DNA of 64,000 nucleotides from an uncultured Candidatus Nemicrothrix sp. (lineage in GTDB: Bacteria > Actinomycetota > Acidimicrobiia > Acidimicrobiales > MedAcidi-G1): contig CAJXKL010000002.1 of the NCBI GenBank assembly GCA_913055915.1, positions 62,001 to 126,000 on the forward strand. The letters are read 5' to 3'. Below, one piece after another: positions 28,464 to 37,800 of this stretch. Position 1 is the stretch's first letter, and every line of letters begins with the position of its first letter. The position numbers and the translations under genes are program-made. A model generated the notes under the pieces. That model was not told where the DNA came from and did not search any database. It worked only from the letters and a program-made list of their open reading frames with translations.

Positions 28464-29149
28464 ACAGGCGCCCCGGCCGGGGGCCCCAGGTGATCCGGCG
28501 CCCTGACGGCTGGACCGAGGGTGGACCGTCGCCGTGGGCCGACCTGGCTCACGTGGCACCCACGATCACGGATCTGGCGCTGGCTCTGGCCCGCCACGAG
28601 CCGTTACCGGTGGACCGCCCCGAGGCTCCGGCACCTGAACGGACCTCGGCCGTGCTGGTGCCCCTCTACGAGTCCAACGGTGCTGCAACCGTCGTGCTCA
28701 CTCGGCGATCACCCGGCCTCCGGGCGCACGGCCACGAGGTGAGCTTTCCGGGGGGTGGTCATGATGTCGACGACACCGACCACTGGACTACCGCCCTCCG
28801 GGAGGCACACGAGGAGATCGGCCTCGACCCTTCCCTCCCGGCCCGGCTGGGTGAGTTGGACAGGTGGATGACCGTGGGAAGCCGCAGTTGGATCCACACC
28901 TACGTGGCCGAACTCACCGACATTCCCGAACTGGTGCCCGACCCCTCCGAGGTCGAGCTGATCCTGCACGTGCCCCTCATTGATCTGCTCGGTGACGGCG
29001 TGTTCAGCGAGGAGTTCTGGCCCATCGACGGGAACGTCAGGACTGTCACGTTCTTCGAGCTGGCCGGTGACACGGTCTGGGGGGCCACGGCCGCGATGCT
29101 GCGCCAACTGCTCTGTATCGGTCTGGGCATAGAGGACCGGCAGCGGTAG
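28460..29149 (+). CDS. Nudix hydrolase, CoA-pyrophosphatase (NudL)-like
   Basis: 229 residues. The Nudix box runs GGGHDVDDTDHWTTALREAHEEIG: the REAHEEIG core is intact and Asp replaces the usual first Glu, as in NudL-type enzymes. The segment just before (SFPGGG) and ALREAHEE match CoA/acyl-CoA pyrophosphatases. Substrate is inferred. GTG 28457 and 28460 are both in frame; 28460 is chosen for its overlap with the leader ORF stop. Confidence 0.82.
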   Translation: MNRRPGRGPQVIRRPDGWTEGGPSPWADLAHVAPTITDLALALARHEPLPVDRPEAPAPERTSAVLVPLYESNGAATVVLTRRSPGLRAHGHEVSFPGGGHDVDDTDHWTTALREAHEEIGLDPSLPARLGELDRWMTVGSRSWIHTYVAELTDIPELVPDPSEVELILHVPLIDLLGDGVFSEEFWPIDGNVRTVTFFELAGDTVWGATAAMLRQLLCIGLGIEDRQR

Positions 29150-29158
29150 GGTCCGACG

Positions 29159-29206
29159 ATGTTCCCAGGGCCGCTTTCGACCGGGGTGGGCAACCGTGCT
29201 CACTGA
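29159..29206 (+). other. Possible 15-codon upstream ORF over the decarboxylase start
   Basis: TAGGGT (29147-29152, its TAG being the Nudix stop) stands 6 nt before an ATG that opens the ORF MFPGPLSTGVGNRAH, ending 11 nt inside the following gene in another frame. Same geometry as other leaderless starts here, but the support is weak. Confidence 0.25.
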
Positions 29207-30605
29207 GCCACCACATCATCTCACCCCCGAGGAGTTCCGCGAGGCGGGCTACGTCACCATCGATTGGATCGTGGATTACCTGGCCGGCATAGAGGACCAA
29301 CCCGTGTTTCCGGCCGTGGAGCCGGGCCAGATCCGCGCATCCCTTCCAGACGCTGTTCCCGAGGTCGGAGAACCGATCGAGGACGTGCTGGCCGACGTGG
29401 ACCGCCTGATCGCTCCGGGCATCACACACTGGCAGCATCCCGGCTTTTTCGGCTACTTCCCCGGGAACTCGTCGGCCCCGGCGGTGCTGGGCGAGTTGAT
29501 CTCCGCAGGCTTCGGGATTCAGGGAATGCTCTGGTCGACCAGCCCCGCGTGCACGGAATTGGAGATTCATGTCCTGGACCTTCTGGTCGACATCTGTGGT
29601 CTGCCCGACCGGTTCAGGTCAGACGGTCCGGGGGGTGGCGTGATCCAGGACTCTGCCTCGTCGGCGTCACTCTGTGCCGTGTTGGCTGCACGCGATCGGG
29701 CCGGCGGTGCGGCGGTTCTGGCGGACCTGCGTGTGTACACCTCCAGCCAGTCGCACTCCTCGATCGAGAAGGACGTGCGGGTCGCCGGGTTCGGAGCCCA
29801 CCAGCTGCGGGCCATCGACACCGACGGTGACTACGCCATGGACCCCTCAGCCCTCCGTGCCGCTGTCAAGGCCGACCTGGCCGATGGCCTGATTCCGTGT
29901 CTCGTCGTGGCTACCGTCGGCACGACGTCGTCAGGCGCGTTTGATCCGCTTCCAGAGATCGCCGAGGTGGCCGCCGGTGCCGGTGCGTGGTTGCACGTGG
30001 ATGCTGCATGGGCCGGCTCAGCAGCCGTCTGTCCCGAATACCGCTGGATCCTGGCCGGGCTCGAGCATGCTGACAGCTATGTGTTCAACCCGCACAAGTG
30101 GATGCTCACAAACTTTGACTGCAGCGCCTTCTTCGTAGCCGACAGGAAACCCCTGCTCGACTCGTTGTCGGTGGTTCCCGAGTACCTGCGCAATACCGCC
30201 AGCGACTCGGGAGAGGTCATCGACTACCGGGACTGGCAGGTTCCCCTTGGTCGCCGGTTCCGGTCCCTGAAGCTCTGGTTCGTGCTGCGTAGCTACGGGG
30301 TCGAGGGCCTGCGTGCCCACATCCACCACCACGTCGAGGCGGCCTCGGAACTGGCTGGGCGCATCTCAGCGAACCCACGACTGGAGTTGGCTACTCCGGT
30401 GTCGCTGGCGCTGGTCTGCTTCAGGCACGTGGACGGCGATGTCGCCGGGGAGAACCTCCTGACTGCCCTAAACGCCACCGGAGAGGTCCTGTTGACCCAT
30501 ACCAGGCTGTCTGACCGGTACGTCCTTCGGGTGGCGGTCGGCGGTAGCCGGACCACCTCGGACCATGTCGGGCGGCTGGCCGACCTGCTCGACGATCTGG
30601 CCTGA
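29196..30605 (+). CDS. Pyridoxal-dependent (aromatic-L-amino-acid type) decarboxylase
   Basis: 469 residues, group II decarboxylase (DDC/tyrosine decarboxylase family). Substrate-side motif HWQHPGFFGYFPGNSS near residue 78; GVIQDSASSASLCAVLAARD; PLP contacts at WLHVDAAWAGSA; the Schiff-base lysine is in NPHKWMLTNFDC. GTG start. The substrate (Tyr, Phe, Trp, DOPA) cannot be told from sequence. Nothing adjacent suggests an amine pathway. Confidence 0.9.
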   Translation: MLTEPPHHLTPEEFREAGYVTIDWIVDYLAGIEDQPVFPAVEPGQIRASLPDAVPEVGEPIEDVLADVDRLIAPGITHWQHPGFFGYFPGNSSAPAVLGELISAGFGIQGMLWSTSPACTELEIHVLDLLVDICGLPDRFRSDGPGGGVIQDSASSASLCAVLAARDRAGGAAVLADLRVYTSSQSHSSIEKDVRVAGFGAHQLRAIDTDGDYAMDPSALRAAVKADLADGLIPCLVVATVGTTSSGAFDPLPEIAEVAAGAGAWLHVDAAWAGSAAVCPEYRWILAGLEHADSYVFNPHKWMLTNFDCSAFFVADRKPLLDSLSVVPEYLRNTASDSGEVIDYRDWQVPLGRRFRSLKLWFVLRSYGVEGLRAHIHHHVEAASELAGRISANPRLELATPVSLALVCFRHVDGDVAGENLLTALNATGEVLLTHTRLSDRYVLRVAVGGSRTTSDHVGRLADLLDDLA

Positions 30606-30701
30606 GAGGGGCGTTTCGTCGCTTCTGTCGGCGCCTCTGACGTGGGTCATTGGCCGCTAAGGTCTTCTCTTTCCACCTGGCGGAGGAAGGGCCGGTGAGC
30701 C

Positions 30702-31865
30702 GTGGCTGAGATTGAGATCGGTATGGGCAAGAGTGGACGTCGGGCGTACGGCTTTGACGACATCGCGATCGTGCCCAGTAGGCGTACCCGAGACCCTGAG
30801 GACGTCGACATCAGCTGGCAGATTGACGCCTACCGGTTCGACCTGCCCCTGATGGCATCGGCGATGGATGGCGTGGTCAGCCCCGCCACGGCCATCGAGG
30901 TGGGCCGCCTGGGGGGTGTGGGTGTGCTCAACCTTGAGGGCCTGTGGACCCGCTACGAGGACGCCGATGCCGTGCTCGCCGAGATCGCCTCGCTTTCCGT
31001 CGAGCAGGCAACCCAGCGGATGCAGGAGCTCTACCAGGCACCCGTGAAGCCCGAACTGATCACCGCCCGGATCAGGGAGATCCGGGAGGCCGGGGTCGTT
31101 GCTTGTGCGTCGGTCACCCCTCAGCGGACCGAGGCATATCTTGACCACATCCTGGCCGGTGAGCTCGACATCCTGGTCATCCAGGGAACGGTCGTGTCCG
31201 CAGAGCACGTGTCGACCACGGTCGAGCCTCTGAACCTGAAGACCTTCATCCGCAAGCTCGACATTCCGGTGATCGTCGGCGGTTGTGCCACGTACAAGGC
31301 GGGCCTGCACCTGATGCGAACCGGTGCTGCCGGTATCCTCGTCGGCGTCGGCCCGGGTCACGCCTGCACAACCCGGGGCGTACTCGGCCTTGGCGTGCCA
31401 CAGGCAACGGCAATAGCCGATGTCCGGGCAGCACGGATGCGCCACCTCGACGAGACCGGCGTCTACTGCCATGTGATCGCCGATGGCGGTATGGCCACCG
31501 GTGGTGACATCTCCAAGGCAATCGTCTGTGGCGCCGACGCCGTCATGGTCGGATCCCCCCTGGCGGCCGCCTCCGAGGCGCCGGGCCGTGGCTACCACTG
31601 GGGAATGGCCACGTTCCACCCGACCCTGCCCAGGGGTGCCCGCGTCAAGACCGACACGAGGGGCACGCTCAGCGAGATCCTCCTCGGCCCAGCCAGGGAG
31701 AACGACGGTCGCCTGAACCTGTTCGGTGGCCTGCGGACCTCGATGGCCACCTGCGGCTACCTCGACATCAAGGAGTTCCAGAAGGCCGAGGTGATGGTGG
31801 CGCCTGCGCTCCAGACCGAGGGCAAGTCGCTGCAGAAGTCCCAGGGTGTGGGGATGGGGCACTGA
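30702..31865 (+). CDS. guaB3: GuaB3 family IMP dehydrogenase-related protein
   Basis: 387 residues, an IMPDH-like TIM barrel without the two CBS domains of GuaB. The catalytic-loop cysteine is in GPGHACTTRGVLGLGVPQ; IMP-phosphate loops IADGGMATGGDI and MVGSPLAA are present; the flap region has the RGYHWGMA sequence. A cyanobacterial GuaB3 has been reported to have IMPDH activity; whether this one does is inference. TAAGGT at 30658 is a likely -10, and GGAGGAAGG lies about 15 nt before the GTG. Directly followed by guaA. Confidence 0.92.
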   Translation: MAEIEIGMGKSGRRAYGFDDIAIVPSRRTRDPEDVDISWQIDAYRFDLPLMASAMDGVVSPATAIEVGRLGGVGVLNLEGLWTRYEDADAVLAEIASLSVEQATQRMQELYQAPVKPELITARIREIREAGVVACASVTPQRTEAYLDHILAGELDILVIQGTVVSAEHVSTTVEPLNLKTFIRKLDIPVIVGGCATYKAGLHLMRTGAAGILVGVGPGHACTTRGVLGLGVPQATAIADVRAARMRHLDETGVYCHVIADGGMATGGDISKAIVCGADAVMVGSPLAAASEAPGRGYHWGMATFHPTLPRGARVKTDTRGTLSEILLGPARENDGRLNLFGGLRTSMATCGYLDIKEFQKAEVMVAPALQTEGKSLQKSQGVGMGH

Positions 31866-31889
31866 CCCTGACGCCATGAGCACCGGTCC

Positions 31890-33461
31890 ATGACAGGGGT
31901 CTCAGACTCCATAGGCGGTGCCGCTGCGGCGACCGACCGCATCCTGGTGGTCGACTTCGGCGCCCAGTACGCGCAGTTGATAGCCCGGCGGGTGCGCGAG
32001 GCGAACGTGTTCAGCGAGATCGTTCCGCATGACATCTCGGCAGCCGACCTTGCGGCCCTCAGGCCTTCGGGAGTCATCTTTTCCGGTGGCCCCACCTCGG
32101 TGCACGTCGAGGGGGCGCCCCGGATAGATCCCGGTGTCTACGACCTCGGGGTTCCGATTCTCGGCATCTGTTACGGGGCGCAACTGATTGCCCACCAGAG
32201 GGGCGGCACGGTGGGGCGCAACGAGCGGGGCGAGTACGGCCGAACCGACATGACCGTCACAGATCCCGGGGTGCTGCTTGTTGATGCCGGAAGCGGGTTG
32301 CACGGGGTGTGGATGAGCCACTTCGACGCCATCACAGCCGCACCCGACGGCGCCGCGGTCACTGCGTCCTCCCCCGACGCTCCCGTGGCTGTTTTCGAGG
32401 CCCCCGAGCACGGTTTCTACGGGGTCCAGTTCCATCCCGAGGTGCACCACACGCCGTGTGGGCAGGACCTTCTGGCTCGGTTCGTCCACGAGGTGTGCGG
32501 CTGCGCCGGCGACTGGAACATGGGCTCCATCATCGGATCGTCTGTGACCGCCATCCGCGAGCAGGTGGGTACCGGTAGGGCCATCTGTGGCCTCTCAGGC
32601 GGGGTCGACTCGGCCGTGGCCGCAGCGCTCGTCCATGAGGCGATCGGCCACCAGTTGACCTGCGTGTTCGTTGACACCGGGTTGATGCGGGCCGGTGAGG
32701 GCAAGCAGGTCGTCGAGACCTTTCAGAAGACCCAGGGGATCGAGTTGATCCACATTCGGGCGGCCGACCGGTTCTTTGAGGGTCTGGTCGGAGTCACCGA
32801 GCCAGAGGCGAAGCGGAAGGTAATCGGCGAGCTGTTCATCCGCATCTTCGAGGGGGCTGCGGGGGGCATCGATGATGCACGCTTCCTGGTGCAGGGCACG
32901 CTCTACCCCGACGTCATCGAGTCGGGTATCGGCCATGCCGCCAAGATCAAGAGCCATCACAACGTGGGAGGCCTACCAGATGACATGGGCTTCGAGTTGG
33001 TGGAGCCCCTGAGGAACCTGTTCAAAGACGAGGTCCGGTCGGTGGGCAGCCAGCTGGGTCTGCCCGACGAGATCGTCATGCGCCAGCCGTTTCCGGGCCC
33101 CGGACTCGGGGTGCGCATCATCGGCGAGGTGACCCCTGAAACCGTCGGAGTGCTCCAGGCAGCCGACCTGATCGTCCGTGAGGAGTTGCACAGTGCGGGC
33201 CTCGAGCGTGAGATCTGGCAGGCCTTCGCAGTGCTGCCCGACATCCGGTCCGTGGGTGTTATGGGCGATGAGCGCACCTACGCCCGCCCGGTGATCATCC
33301 GGGCCGTTTCCAGCGAGGATGCAATGACCGCCGACTGGGCACGCCTCCCATACGACCTGCTCGAGACCATGTCGAGTCGTATCATCAACGAGGTGGACGG
33401 CGTCAACAGGGTCGCCTACGACATCACCTCAAAGCCCCCGGGAACGATCGAGTGGGAGTAG
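31890..33461 (+). CDS. guaA: GMP synthase (glutamine-hydrolysing)
   Basis: Makes GMP from XMP, glutamine and ATP. 523 residues. Class I glutaminase domain: [18 protein letters not shown], nucleophile Cys in GICYGAQ, His in [12 protein letters not shown]-loop: [14 protein letters not shown]-terminal dimerisation domain ends KPPGTIEWE. Operon partner of guaB3, 24 nt downstream. Confidence 0.98.
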   Translation: MTGVSDSIGGAAAATDRILVVDFGAQYAQLIARRVREANVFSEIVPHDISAADLAALRPSGVIFSGGPTSVHVEGAPRIDPGVYDLGVPILGICYGAQLIAHQRGGTVGRNERGEYGRTDMTVTDPGVLLVDAGSGLHGVWMSHFDAITAAPDGAAVTASSPDAPVAVFEAPEHGFYGVQFHPEVHHTPCGQDLLARFVHEVCGCAGDWNMGSIIGSSVTAIREQVGTGRAICGLSGGVDSAVAAALVHEAIGHQLTCVFVDTGLMRAGEGKQVVETFQKTQGIELIHIRAADRFFEGLVGVTEPEAKRKVIGELFIRIFEGAAGGIDDARFLVQGTLYPDVIESGIGHAAKIKSHHNVGGLPDDMGFELVEPLRNLFKDEVRSVGSQLGLPDEIVMRQPFPGPGLGVRIIGEVTPETVGVLQAADLIVREELHSAGLEREIWQAFAVLPDIRSVGVMGDERTYARPVIIRAVSSEDAMTADWARLPYDLLETMSSRIINEVDGVNRVAYDITSKPPGTIEWE

Positions 33462-34060
33462 GCGACGGCCCCGCCGGCGCGGCTGCGTCGCCGGTGGCCG
33501 TGGATAGCCTTGCGGCTTACACGACGGCGTGCGCCTTCTTCGGTGAGCAACTCTCGTTGGTTGGCGATGACGACTGGGATGCCGCTACGCGATGTGATGG
33601 GTGGGATGTCCGCTCCCTCGTGGCCCACGTGGTGCTGGGCGAGGCGATGGTCGTGGATCTGTTCAACGGCGGCGAGGTTGCCAGGGCCCCCGAGGTGGAC
33701 ACCTCGGTGCTGGGCCCAAACCCAATGGCGACCTGGAGGGGCACGGCTGTGGCTGCTCTAGAGGCGGCGTCGGTCGGCGATGTGCTGGACCGCTCCCACA
33801 GCCACCCCTCTGGCGACTTCATCGGCACGGTCATCTTGGGCTTCAGGGCAACCGACAACCTGATCCACGGCTGGGACCTGGCTACGGCGTGTGGCCGTCA
33901 GGTGGAACTTCCCGTCTCTCTTGCCGAGAGGTGCCTCGACTTCTGGCGACCGGTGGCCGGCACGGGGGCGATGAGCGGCCACTTCGCCGAACCGGTCATG
34001 CCACCCGAGGATGCTCCGGCGGGGGTGCGCCTGCTGGCGCTGCTGGGCCGTTCAGGCTGA
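33452..34060 (+). CDS. DinB/MDMPI-type protein (TIGR03086-like)
   Basis: 202 residues from a GTG that overlaps the guaA stop. The N-terminal helical domain resembles the mycothiol-dependent maleylpyruvate isomerase family: [16 protein letters not shown], then [20 protein letters not shown] with a metal-type His, and [14 protein letters not shown] carrying a second conserved His. Often a putative metal and thiol-cofactor protein; function unknown. A GTG near 33497 is an alternative start. Confidence 0.72.
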   Translation: MGVGDGPAGAAASPVAVDSLAAYTTACAFFGEQLSLVGDDDWDAATRCDGWDVRSLVAHVVLGEAMVVDLFNGGEVARAPEVDTSVLGPNPMATWRGTAVAALEAASVGDVLDRSHSHPSGDFIGTVILGFRATDNLIHGWDLATACGRQVELPVSLAERCLDFWRPVAGTGAMSGHFAEPVMPPEDAPAGVRLLALLGRSG

Positions 34061-34075
34061 AGCCTCCCGAGTGGG

Positions 34076-35008
34076 TCAGACCCCTGTGAGGGCCTCGACC
34101 ACCGGCCCGAACTCGACCATGGAGTCCTCGTTCATGCCTATGTAGGTGAGGCCCCAGCGCTCTCGCCAGGCCAGCAGGGTCTCGACACACTGACCCTCCG
34201 AGCCGACAAGGACGTGCGGAGAAGCCAGCGCCTCCTCGGGGGAGATGCCGAGGGCCGGGGCCATCAGGTCGGCGATTCCCTCCGGGTCGTCTGTGATCAA
34301 GGCAAGGTGGACGCGGGTCTGGAGTTCGATCTGGCTGAACCGGTCTCCGGCGGCCTCTCTGATCCATTGCAGTTTCTGGTCTGTAGCAGCCGTCGTGGCC
34401 GATGGTCCTGCGTTGTGGTCGATCACGCCGGCGTGGAGGCTGGCGTTGAGGCCCACGATGTCGGCCTGGTGTGCAGCGAGGGTGAGCATTCGCTGGCCGC
34501 CTCCGGCCAGCAGGATCGGGGGGTGTGGCCGCTGGACGCAGGCAGGCTGGCCGTCGAGGCCGCGGATCGTGTAGTGCTCGCCGTCGAAGTCGAACGGGCC
34601 GTCCGTGAAGCATCCCTTGAGTACGGCGATGGCCTCGGCAAGCCTCTCGATTCGTATGCCGGGACGGTCCAGGGGGATTCCCGACTGCTCGTAGTCGGAT
34701 GTCTTCCAGCCGGCGCCCACCCCGAGTTCGAGGCGACCGTCGGACAACAGGTCGAGGGTGGCAGCCTGCTTTGCCAGAAAGGCCGGGTGACGGAAGTCGT
34801 TTGACAGCACAAGGGTCGTGAGGCGCAGGTTGTGGGTCGCCTCGGCGGTGACGGCCAGGGCGATCAGTGGGGCCATCTCGGTGTCAAGGTGGTCGGAAAC
34901 CGAGACGGCCGAGTAGCCGAGGTCTTCGGCGCGTCGGCCCAACTCGCGCCATTCGGCAGCCGGCCTTGGAACCGACGCCTGGATGCTGAAGCGGAAGGGT
35001 CTGGTCAT
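34076..35008 (-). CDS. LLM-class F420-dependent oxidoreductase
   Basis: 310 residues from the minus-strand ATG at 35008 (MTRPFRFSIQAS); a longer frame begins at 35056. Luciferase-like TIM barrel of the actinobacterial TIGR03621 type: GYSAVSVSDHLD near the start, LSDGRLELGVGAGWKTSDYEQSGIP, and PPILLAGGGQRML. F420 rather than FMN use is inferred from the family. Lies convergent with the preceding gene and divergent from the helicase gene. Confidence 0.88.
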   Translation of the reverse strand: MTRPFRFSIQASVPRPAAEWRELGRRAEDLGYSAVSVSDHLDTEMAPLIALAVTAEATHNLRLTTLVLSNDFRHPAFLAKQAATLDLLSDGRLELGVGAGWKTSDYEQSGIPLDRPGIRIERLAEAIAVLKGCFTDGPFDFDGEHYTIRGLDGQPACVQRPHPPILLAGGGQRMLTLAAHQADIVGLNASLHAGVIDHNAGPSATTAATDQKLQWIREAAGDRFSQIELQTRVHLALITDDPEGIADLMAPALGISPEEALASPHVLVGSEGQCVETLLAWRERWGLTYIGMNEDSMVEFGPVVEALTGV

Positions 35009-35066
35009 GGCCGGCAACACTATCCAAAGGCTGGTCGGAGCAAGGGAGCCGGTCACACCCCAGCGG

Positions 35067-35079
35067 TAGGGTGGCGCCG
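35067..35079 (+). promoter_or_regulatory. -10 element for leaderless helicase mRNA
   Basis: TAGGGT (35067-35072), 7 nt, ATG at 35080. It supports 35080 over the upstream GTG at 35071, which would start inside the promoter. Confidence 0.5.
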
Positions 35080-37413
35080 ATGGCCCCAGCCGATCCAGAA
35101 ACCCACGAGACGGGCCTCAACCCGGCCCAACTCGATGCCGTGACCCATCCCACGGGTCCCCTGCTCGTGGTGGCCGGTGCAGGGTCCGGCAAGACCCGTG
35201 TCCTCACCAAGCGGGTGGCCCATCTGATCGCCGAGAGGAATGTCTCGCCCTTCGGGATCCTGGCCATCACGTTCACTAACAAGGCCGCCGCTGAGATGAA
35301 GGAGAGGGTGGCGGCCCTCGTTGGTCCTGTCGCCCACCGGATGTGGGTGTCGACATTCCACTCGGCGTGTGTGCGAATGCTGCGCTCTGACGCCGAACAC
35401 ATCGGGTTCCCGTCACGGTTCAGCATCTACGACCAGGGCGATGCCGTCCGTCTGACCGGCTACGTCATCCGTGACCTGAACCTCGACAACAAGCGGTTCC
35501 CCGCCCGGGCGATCCATGCATCCATCTCTGCCTCCAAGAACGAGGGTGTCGGCTCGTCGGCCTACACAGAGAGGGCGACCGGCCCGTTCGAGCAGAGGAT
35601 TGCCGAGGTGTTCATCGAGTACCAGAAGCGGCTCCAGCGAGCCGGCGCCATGGACTTCGACGACCTGCTGGCCAACACGGTCCACCTACTGCGCTCCAAC
35701 CCCGATGTCCTGGACCAGCACCGCAGGCGGTTCCAGCACGTCCTGGTCGACGAGTACCAGGACACCAACCGGGTCCAGAACGAACTGGTGATGTTGCTGG
35801 CTGAGGAGCACCGGAACCTGTTCGTGGTGGGTGACAGCGACCAGTCCATCTACAGGTTCCGCGGAGCTGACATCCGCAATATCCTGGACTTCGAGACCGC
35901 CTTCCCCGATGCCACCGTTGTGGTGCTTGACCAGAACTACCGCTCCACCCAGACGATCCTGGATGCCGCCAACGCTGTGATCACCAGGAACGCCGGCCGC
36001 ATGCCCAAGGAACTCTGGACCGACACCGGGCCCGGTGAGTCAATCCTGGCCTACAAGGCCGGCGATGAGGAGGACGAGGCGCGCTGGGTGGTTGAACGCA
36101 TCAAGGCACTCTGTTCCGGTGGTGGTTTCCGCTGGTCGGACATGGCTGTCTTCTACCGGACCAACGCCCAGAGCAGGGTGGTCGAGGAACGGCTAGTTCG
36201 CAGCGGGGTTCCCTACATGGTCGTCGGTGGTACCCGCTTCTATGAGAGGCGTGAGGTCCGCGACGCAATGGCCTACCTCAAGCTGGCCGCCAACCCCGCC
36301 GACGAGGTGGCGGCCAAGCGGGTACTGAACGTTCCCAAGAGGGGGGTTGGTGACACCTCGGTACGACGCATCGACGCCCTGGCCGAGGTGACGGGATGCG
36401 GGTTCCTCGAGGCGCTCTACCGGTGTTCTGAGGCAGGCGTGTCCGGTCGTGCCGTTGGAGGTATCCGTTCGTTCCTGGACCTGCACGAGACCTTGGTCGA
36501 CCATATCGATGACGGGCCCGCGGCGGTTCTCGAAGCTGCACTTGCGGGCTCCGGGTACCTTGACGAACTGGCGGCCGAGCACTCGGTCGAGGCCGACGGA
36601 AGGCTCGAGAACCTGGCTGAACTGGTTGGGGTGGCGAGGGATTTCGACGACGTGGCCGACTTCCTGGAACAGGTCGGGCTGGTCGCCGACACCGACGATC
36701 TTCCAGATTCGGCCGATGAACCCGACGGTGGTGGGTCAGGTACGAGAGCGCCTGCCGACGGCGAGGTCGTCCTGATGACGCTGCACGCCGCCAAGGGCCT
36801 CGAGTACCCGGTGGTGTTCATCATCGGCATGGAGGACGGCGTCTTCCCACACATGCGGTCCCTGGGTGATCCCGACCAGCTCGAGGAGGAGAGGCGCCTC
36901 GCCTATGTGGGCATCACCCGGGCCCGACAGCGACTCCACCTCAGCCATGCCTGGTGTCGGATGCTGCACGGCCAGACCCAGTACAACCCGCCGAGCAGGT
37001 TCCTTGAGGAGATACCTGAAGGTCTCGTGAAGGAGGTCGACGGTGGAAGGTCTGCAGGCTCAAACAACAGATCGTCGGGTTGGGGAACGGGCTCGCGTCG
37101 AAACGGTGGTTCCGAGGATCGCAGCTGGTTCGGCCCCACCCGGACGCCTGATGACGTGAGAGACAAGGACGGCGACGAGTCCGGTGGCATGATCTTCGGC
37201 AGAGGGACGGGTTCCAGGTCAGCCGGGTCATCCTCGACGGGCGCCCACGACCTCGGCCTCCAGGCCGGTGATGATGTGGTCCATTCGGCGTGGGGTGACG
37301 GCGTCGTCGTATCGGTGAGCGGCGCCGGCGACCGGGCCGAGGCCGTGGTCCGGTTCCCGAAGAAGGGAGAGAAGCGGCTGCTGTTGGCCTGGGCCCCCCT
37401 CGTCCGACCCTGA
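35080..37413 (+). CDS. pcrA: UvrD/PcrA-type superfamily 1 DNA helicase
   Basis: 777 residues. Motifs in order: Q-motif LNPAQLDAV, Walker A VVAGAGSGKTRVL, Ia ITFTNKAAAEMKER, II LVDEYQDTN, III VVGDSDQSIYRFRGAD, IV QNYRST, V VVLMTLHAAKGLEYPVVF, VI EERRLAYVGITRAR. The C-terminal 80 residues form the Tudor-like domain (AGDDVVHSAWGDGVVV) that in PcrA binds RNA polymerase. A Ser/Gly-rich linker (about 655-715) precedes it. Works in nucleotide excision repair and replication-transcription conflicts. Confidence 0.96.
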   Translation: MAPADPETHETGLNPAQLDAVTHPTGPLLVVAGAGSGKTRVLTKRVAHLIAERNVSPFGILAITFTNKAAAEMKERVAALVGPVAHRMWVSTFHSACVRMLRSDAEHIGFPSRFSIYDQGDAVRLTGYVIRDLNLDNKRFPARAIHASISASKNEGVGSSAYTERATGPFEQRIAEVFIEYQKRLQRAGAMDFDDLLANTVHLLRSNPDVLDQHRRRFQHVLVDEYQDTNRVQNELVMLLAEEHRNLFVVGDSDQSIYRFRGADIRNILDFETAFPDATVVVLDQNYRSTQTILDAANAVITRNAGRMPKELWTDTGPGESILAYKAGDEEDEARWVVERIKALCSGGGFRWSDMAVFYRTNAQSRVVEERLVRSGVPYMVVGGTRFYERREVRDAMAYLKLAANPADEVAAKRVLNVPKRGVGDTSVRRIDALAEVTGCGFLEALYRCSEAGVSGRAVGGIRSFLDLHETLVDHIDDGPAAVLEAALAGSGYLDELAAEHSVEADGRLENLAELVGVARDFDDVADFLEQVGLVADTDDLPDSADEPDGGGSGTRAPADGEVVLMTLHAAKGLEYPVVFIIGMEDGVFPHMRSLGDPDQLEEERRLAYVGITRARQRLHLSHAWCRMLHGQTQYNPPSRFLEEIPEGLVKEVDGGRSAGSNNRSSGWGTGSRRNGGSEDRSWFGPTRTPDDVRDKDGDESGGMIFGRGTGSRSAGSSSTGAHDLGLQAGDDVVHSAWGDGVVVSVSGAGDRAEAVVRFPKKGEKRLLLAWAPLVRP

Positions 37414-37495
37414 TGCCCGACCTCAGGGCAGTGGGCCCGAGCACCAGGTGGCTCCAGTACGCTTGCCGATCGCATCCCTCCTCACGGTGGGATCT

Positions 37496-37568
37496 GCCCG
37501 TGTAGCTCAGTCGGAAGAGCGGCTCACTCGTAATGAGCAGGTCCGGGGTTCGAATCCCCGCGCGGGCT
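37496..37568 (+). tRNA. tRNA-Thr(CGU)
   Basis: 73 nt. Acceptor GCCCGTG pairs with CGCGGGC (one G-U); D arm GCTC/GAGC; anticodon stem GCTCA/TGAGC with loop CTCGTAA, anticodon CGT, reading ACG; T arm with GTTCGAATC. Discriminator T, CCA not encoded. A TACGCT at 37458-37463 is a plausible -10. Confidence 0.96.
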
Positions 37569-37573
37569 CGTGG

Positions 37574-37592
37574 CGGTCGGTTGAATCGACCG
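37574..37592 (+). terminator. Weak hairpin after tRNA-Thr
   Basis: 6-bp stem CGGTCG/CGACCG with a 7-nt loop, 6 nt after the tRNA. The T-rich stretch that follows is short and interrupted, so termination is only possible. Confidence 0.35.
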
Positions 37593-37642
37593 TGTCCGTA
37601 ACCGTTTCGTCGGCAGTTGTCCGTGCCGACCGTTCCAACTCA

Positions 37643-37655
37643 TAGGATGCGAACC
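37643..37655 (+). promoter_or_regulatory. -10 element for leaderless small-protein mRNA
   Basis: TAGGAT (37643-37648), then 7 nt to the ATG at 37656. This is independent support that the short ORF downstream is real. Confidence 0.45.
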
Positions 37656-37790
37656 ATGAACCTTCTAGCTGGCGTCATCTGGCACTACTGGCTGGCAGTG
37701 CCCCTCGTAGGCGGTGGCATTCTGCTCTGCATCGCCACCCTGGTCGGATACCTGCAGAAGGTGTCAGCGACCCGCTATCCAAAGCGCTGA
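37656..37790 (+). CDS. Small single-span membrane protein
   Basis: 44 residues. It has a Trp/His/Tyr-containing start (MNLLAGVIWHYWLAV), one hydrophobic helix of about 22 residues (about 11-33) and a basic tail ending ATRYPKR. The basic C-terminus suggests N-out/C-in topology. It lies 10 nt before the zincin gene, so the two are probably co-transcribed. No family I can name with certainty. Confidence 0.6.
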   Translation: MNLLAGVIWHYWLAVPLVGGGILLCIATLVGYLQKVSATRYPKR

Positions 37791-37800
37791 AGGCCTGACC

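Noticed and set aside
30657-31883. 408-codon minus-strand open frame
   Set aside because: Antisense to guaB3, no recognisable domain.
37448-37645. 65-codon plus-strand frame
   Set aside because: It reads through the tRNA-Thr gene; the translated VAQSEERLTRNEQVRGSNPRAG segment is the familiar product of translating a tRNA.
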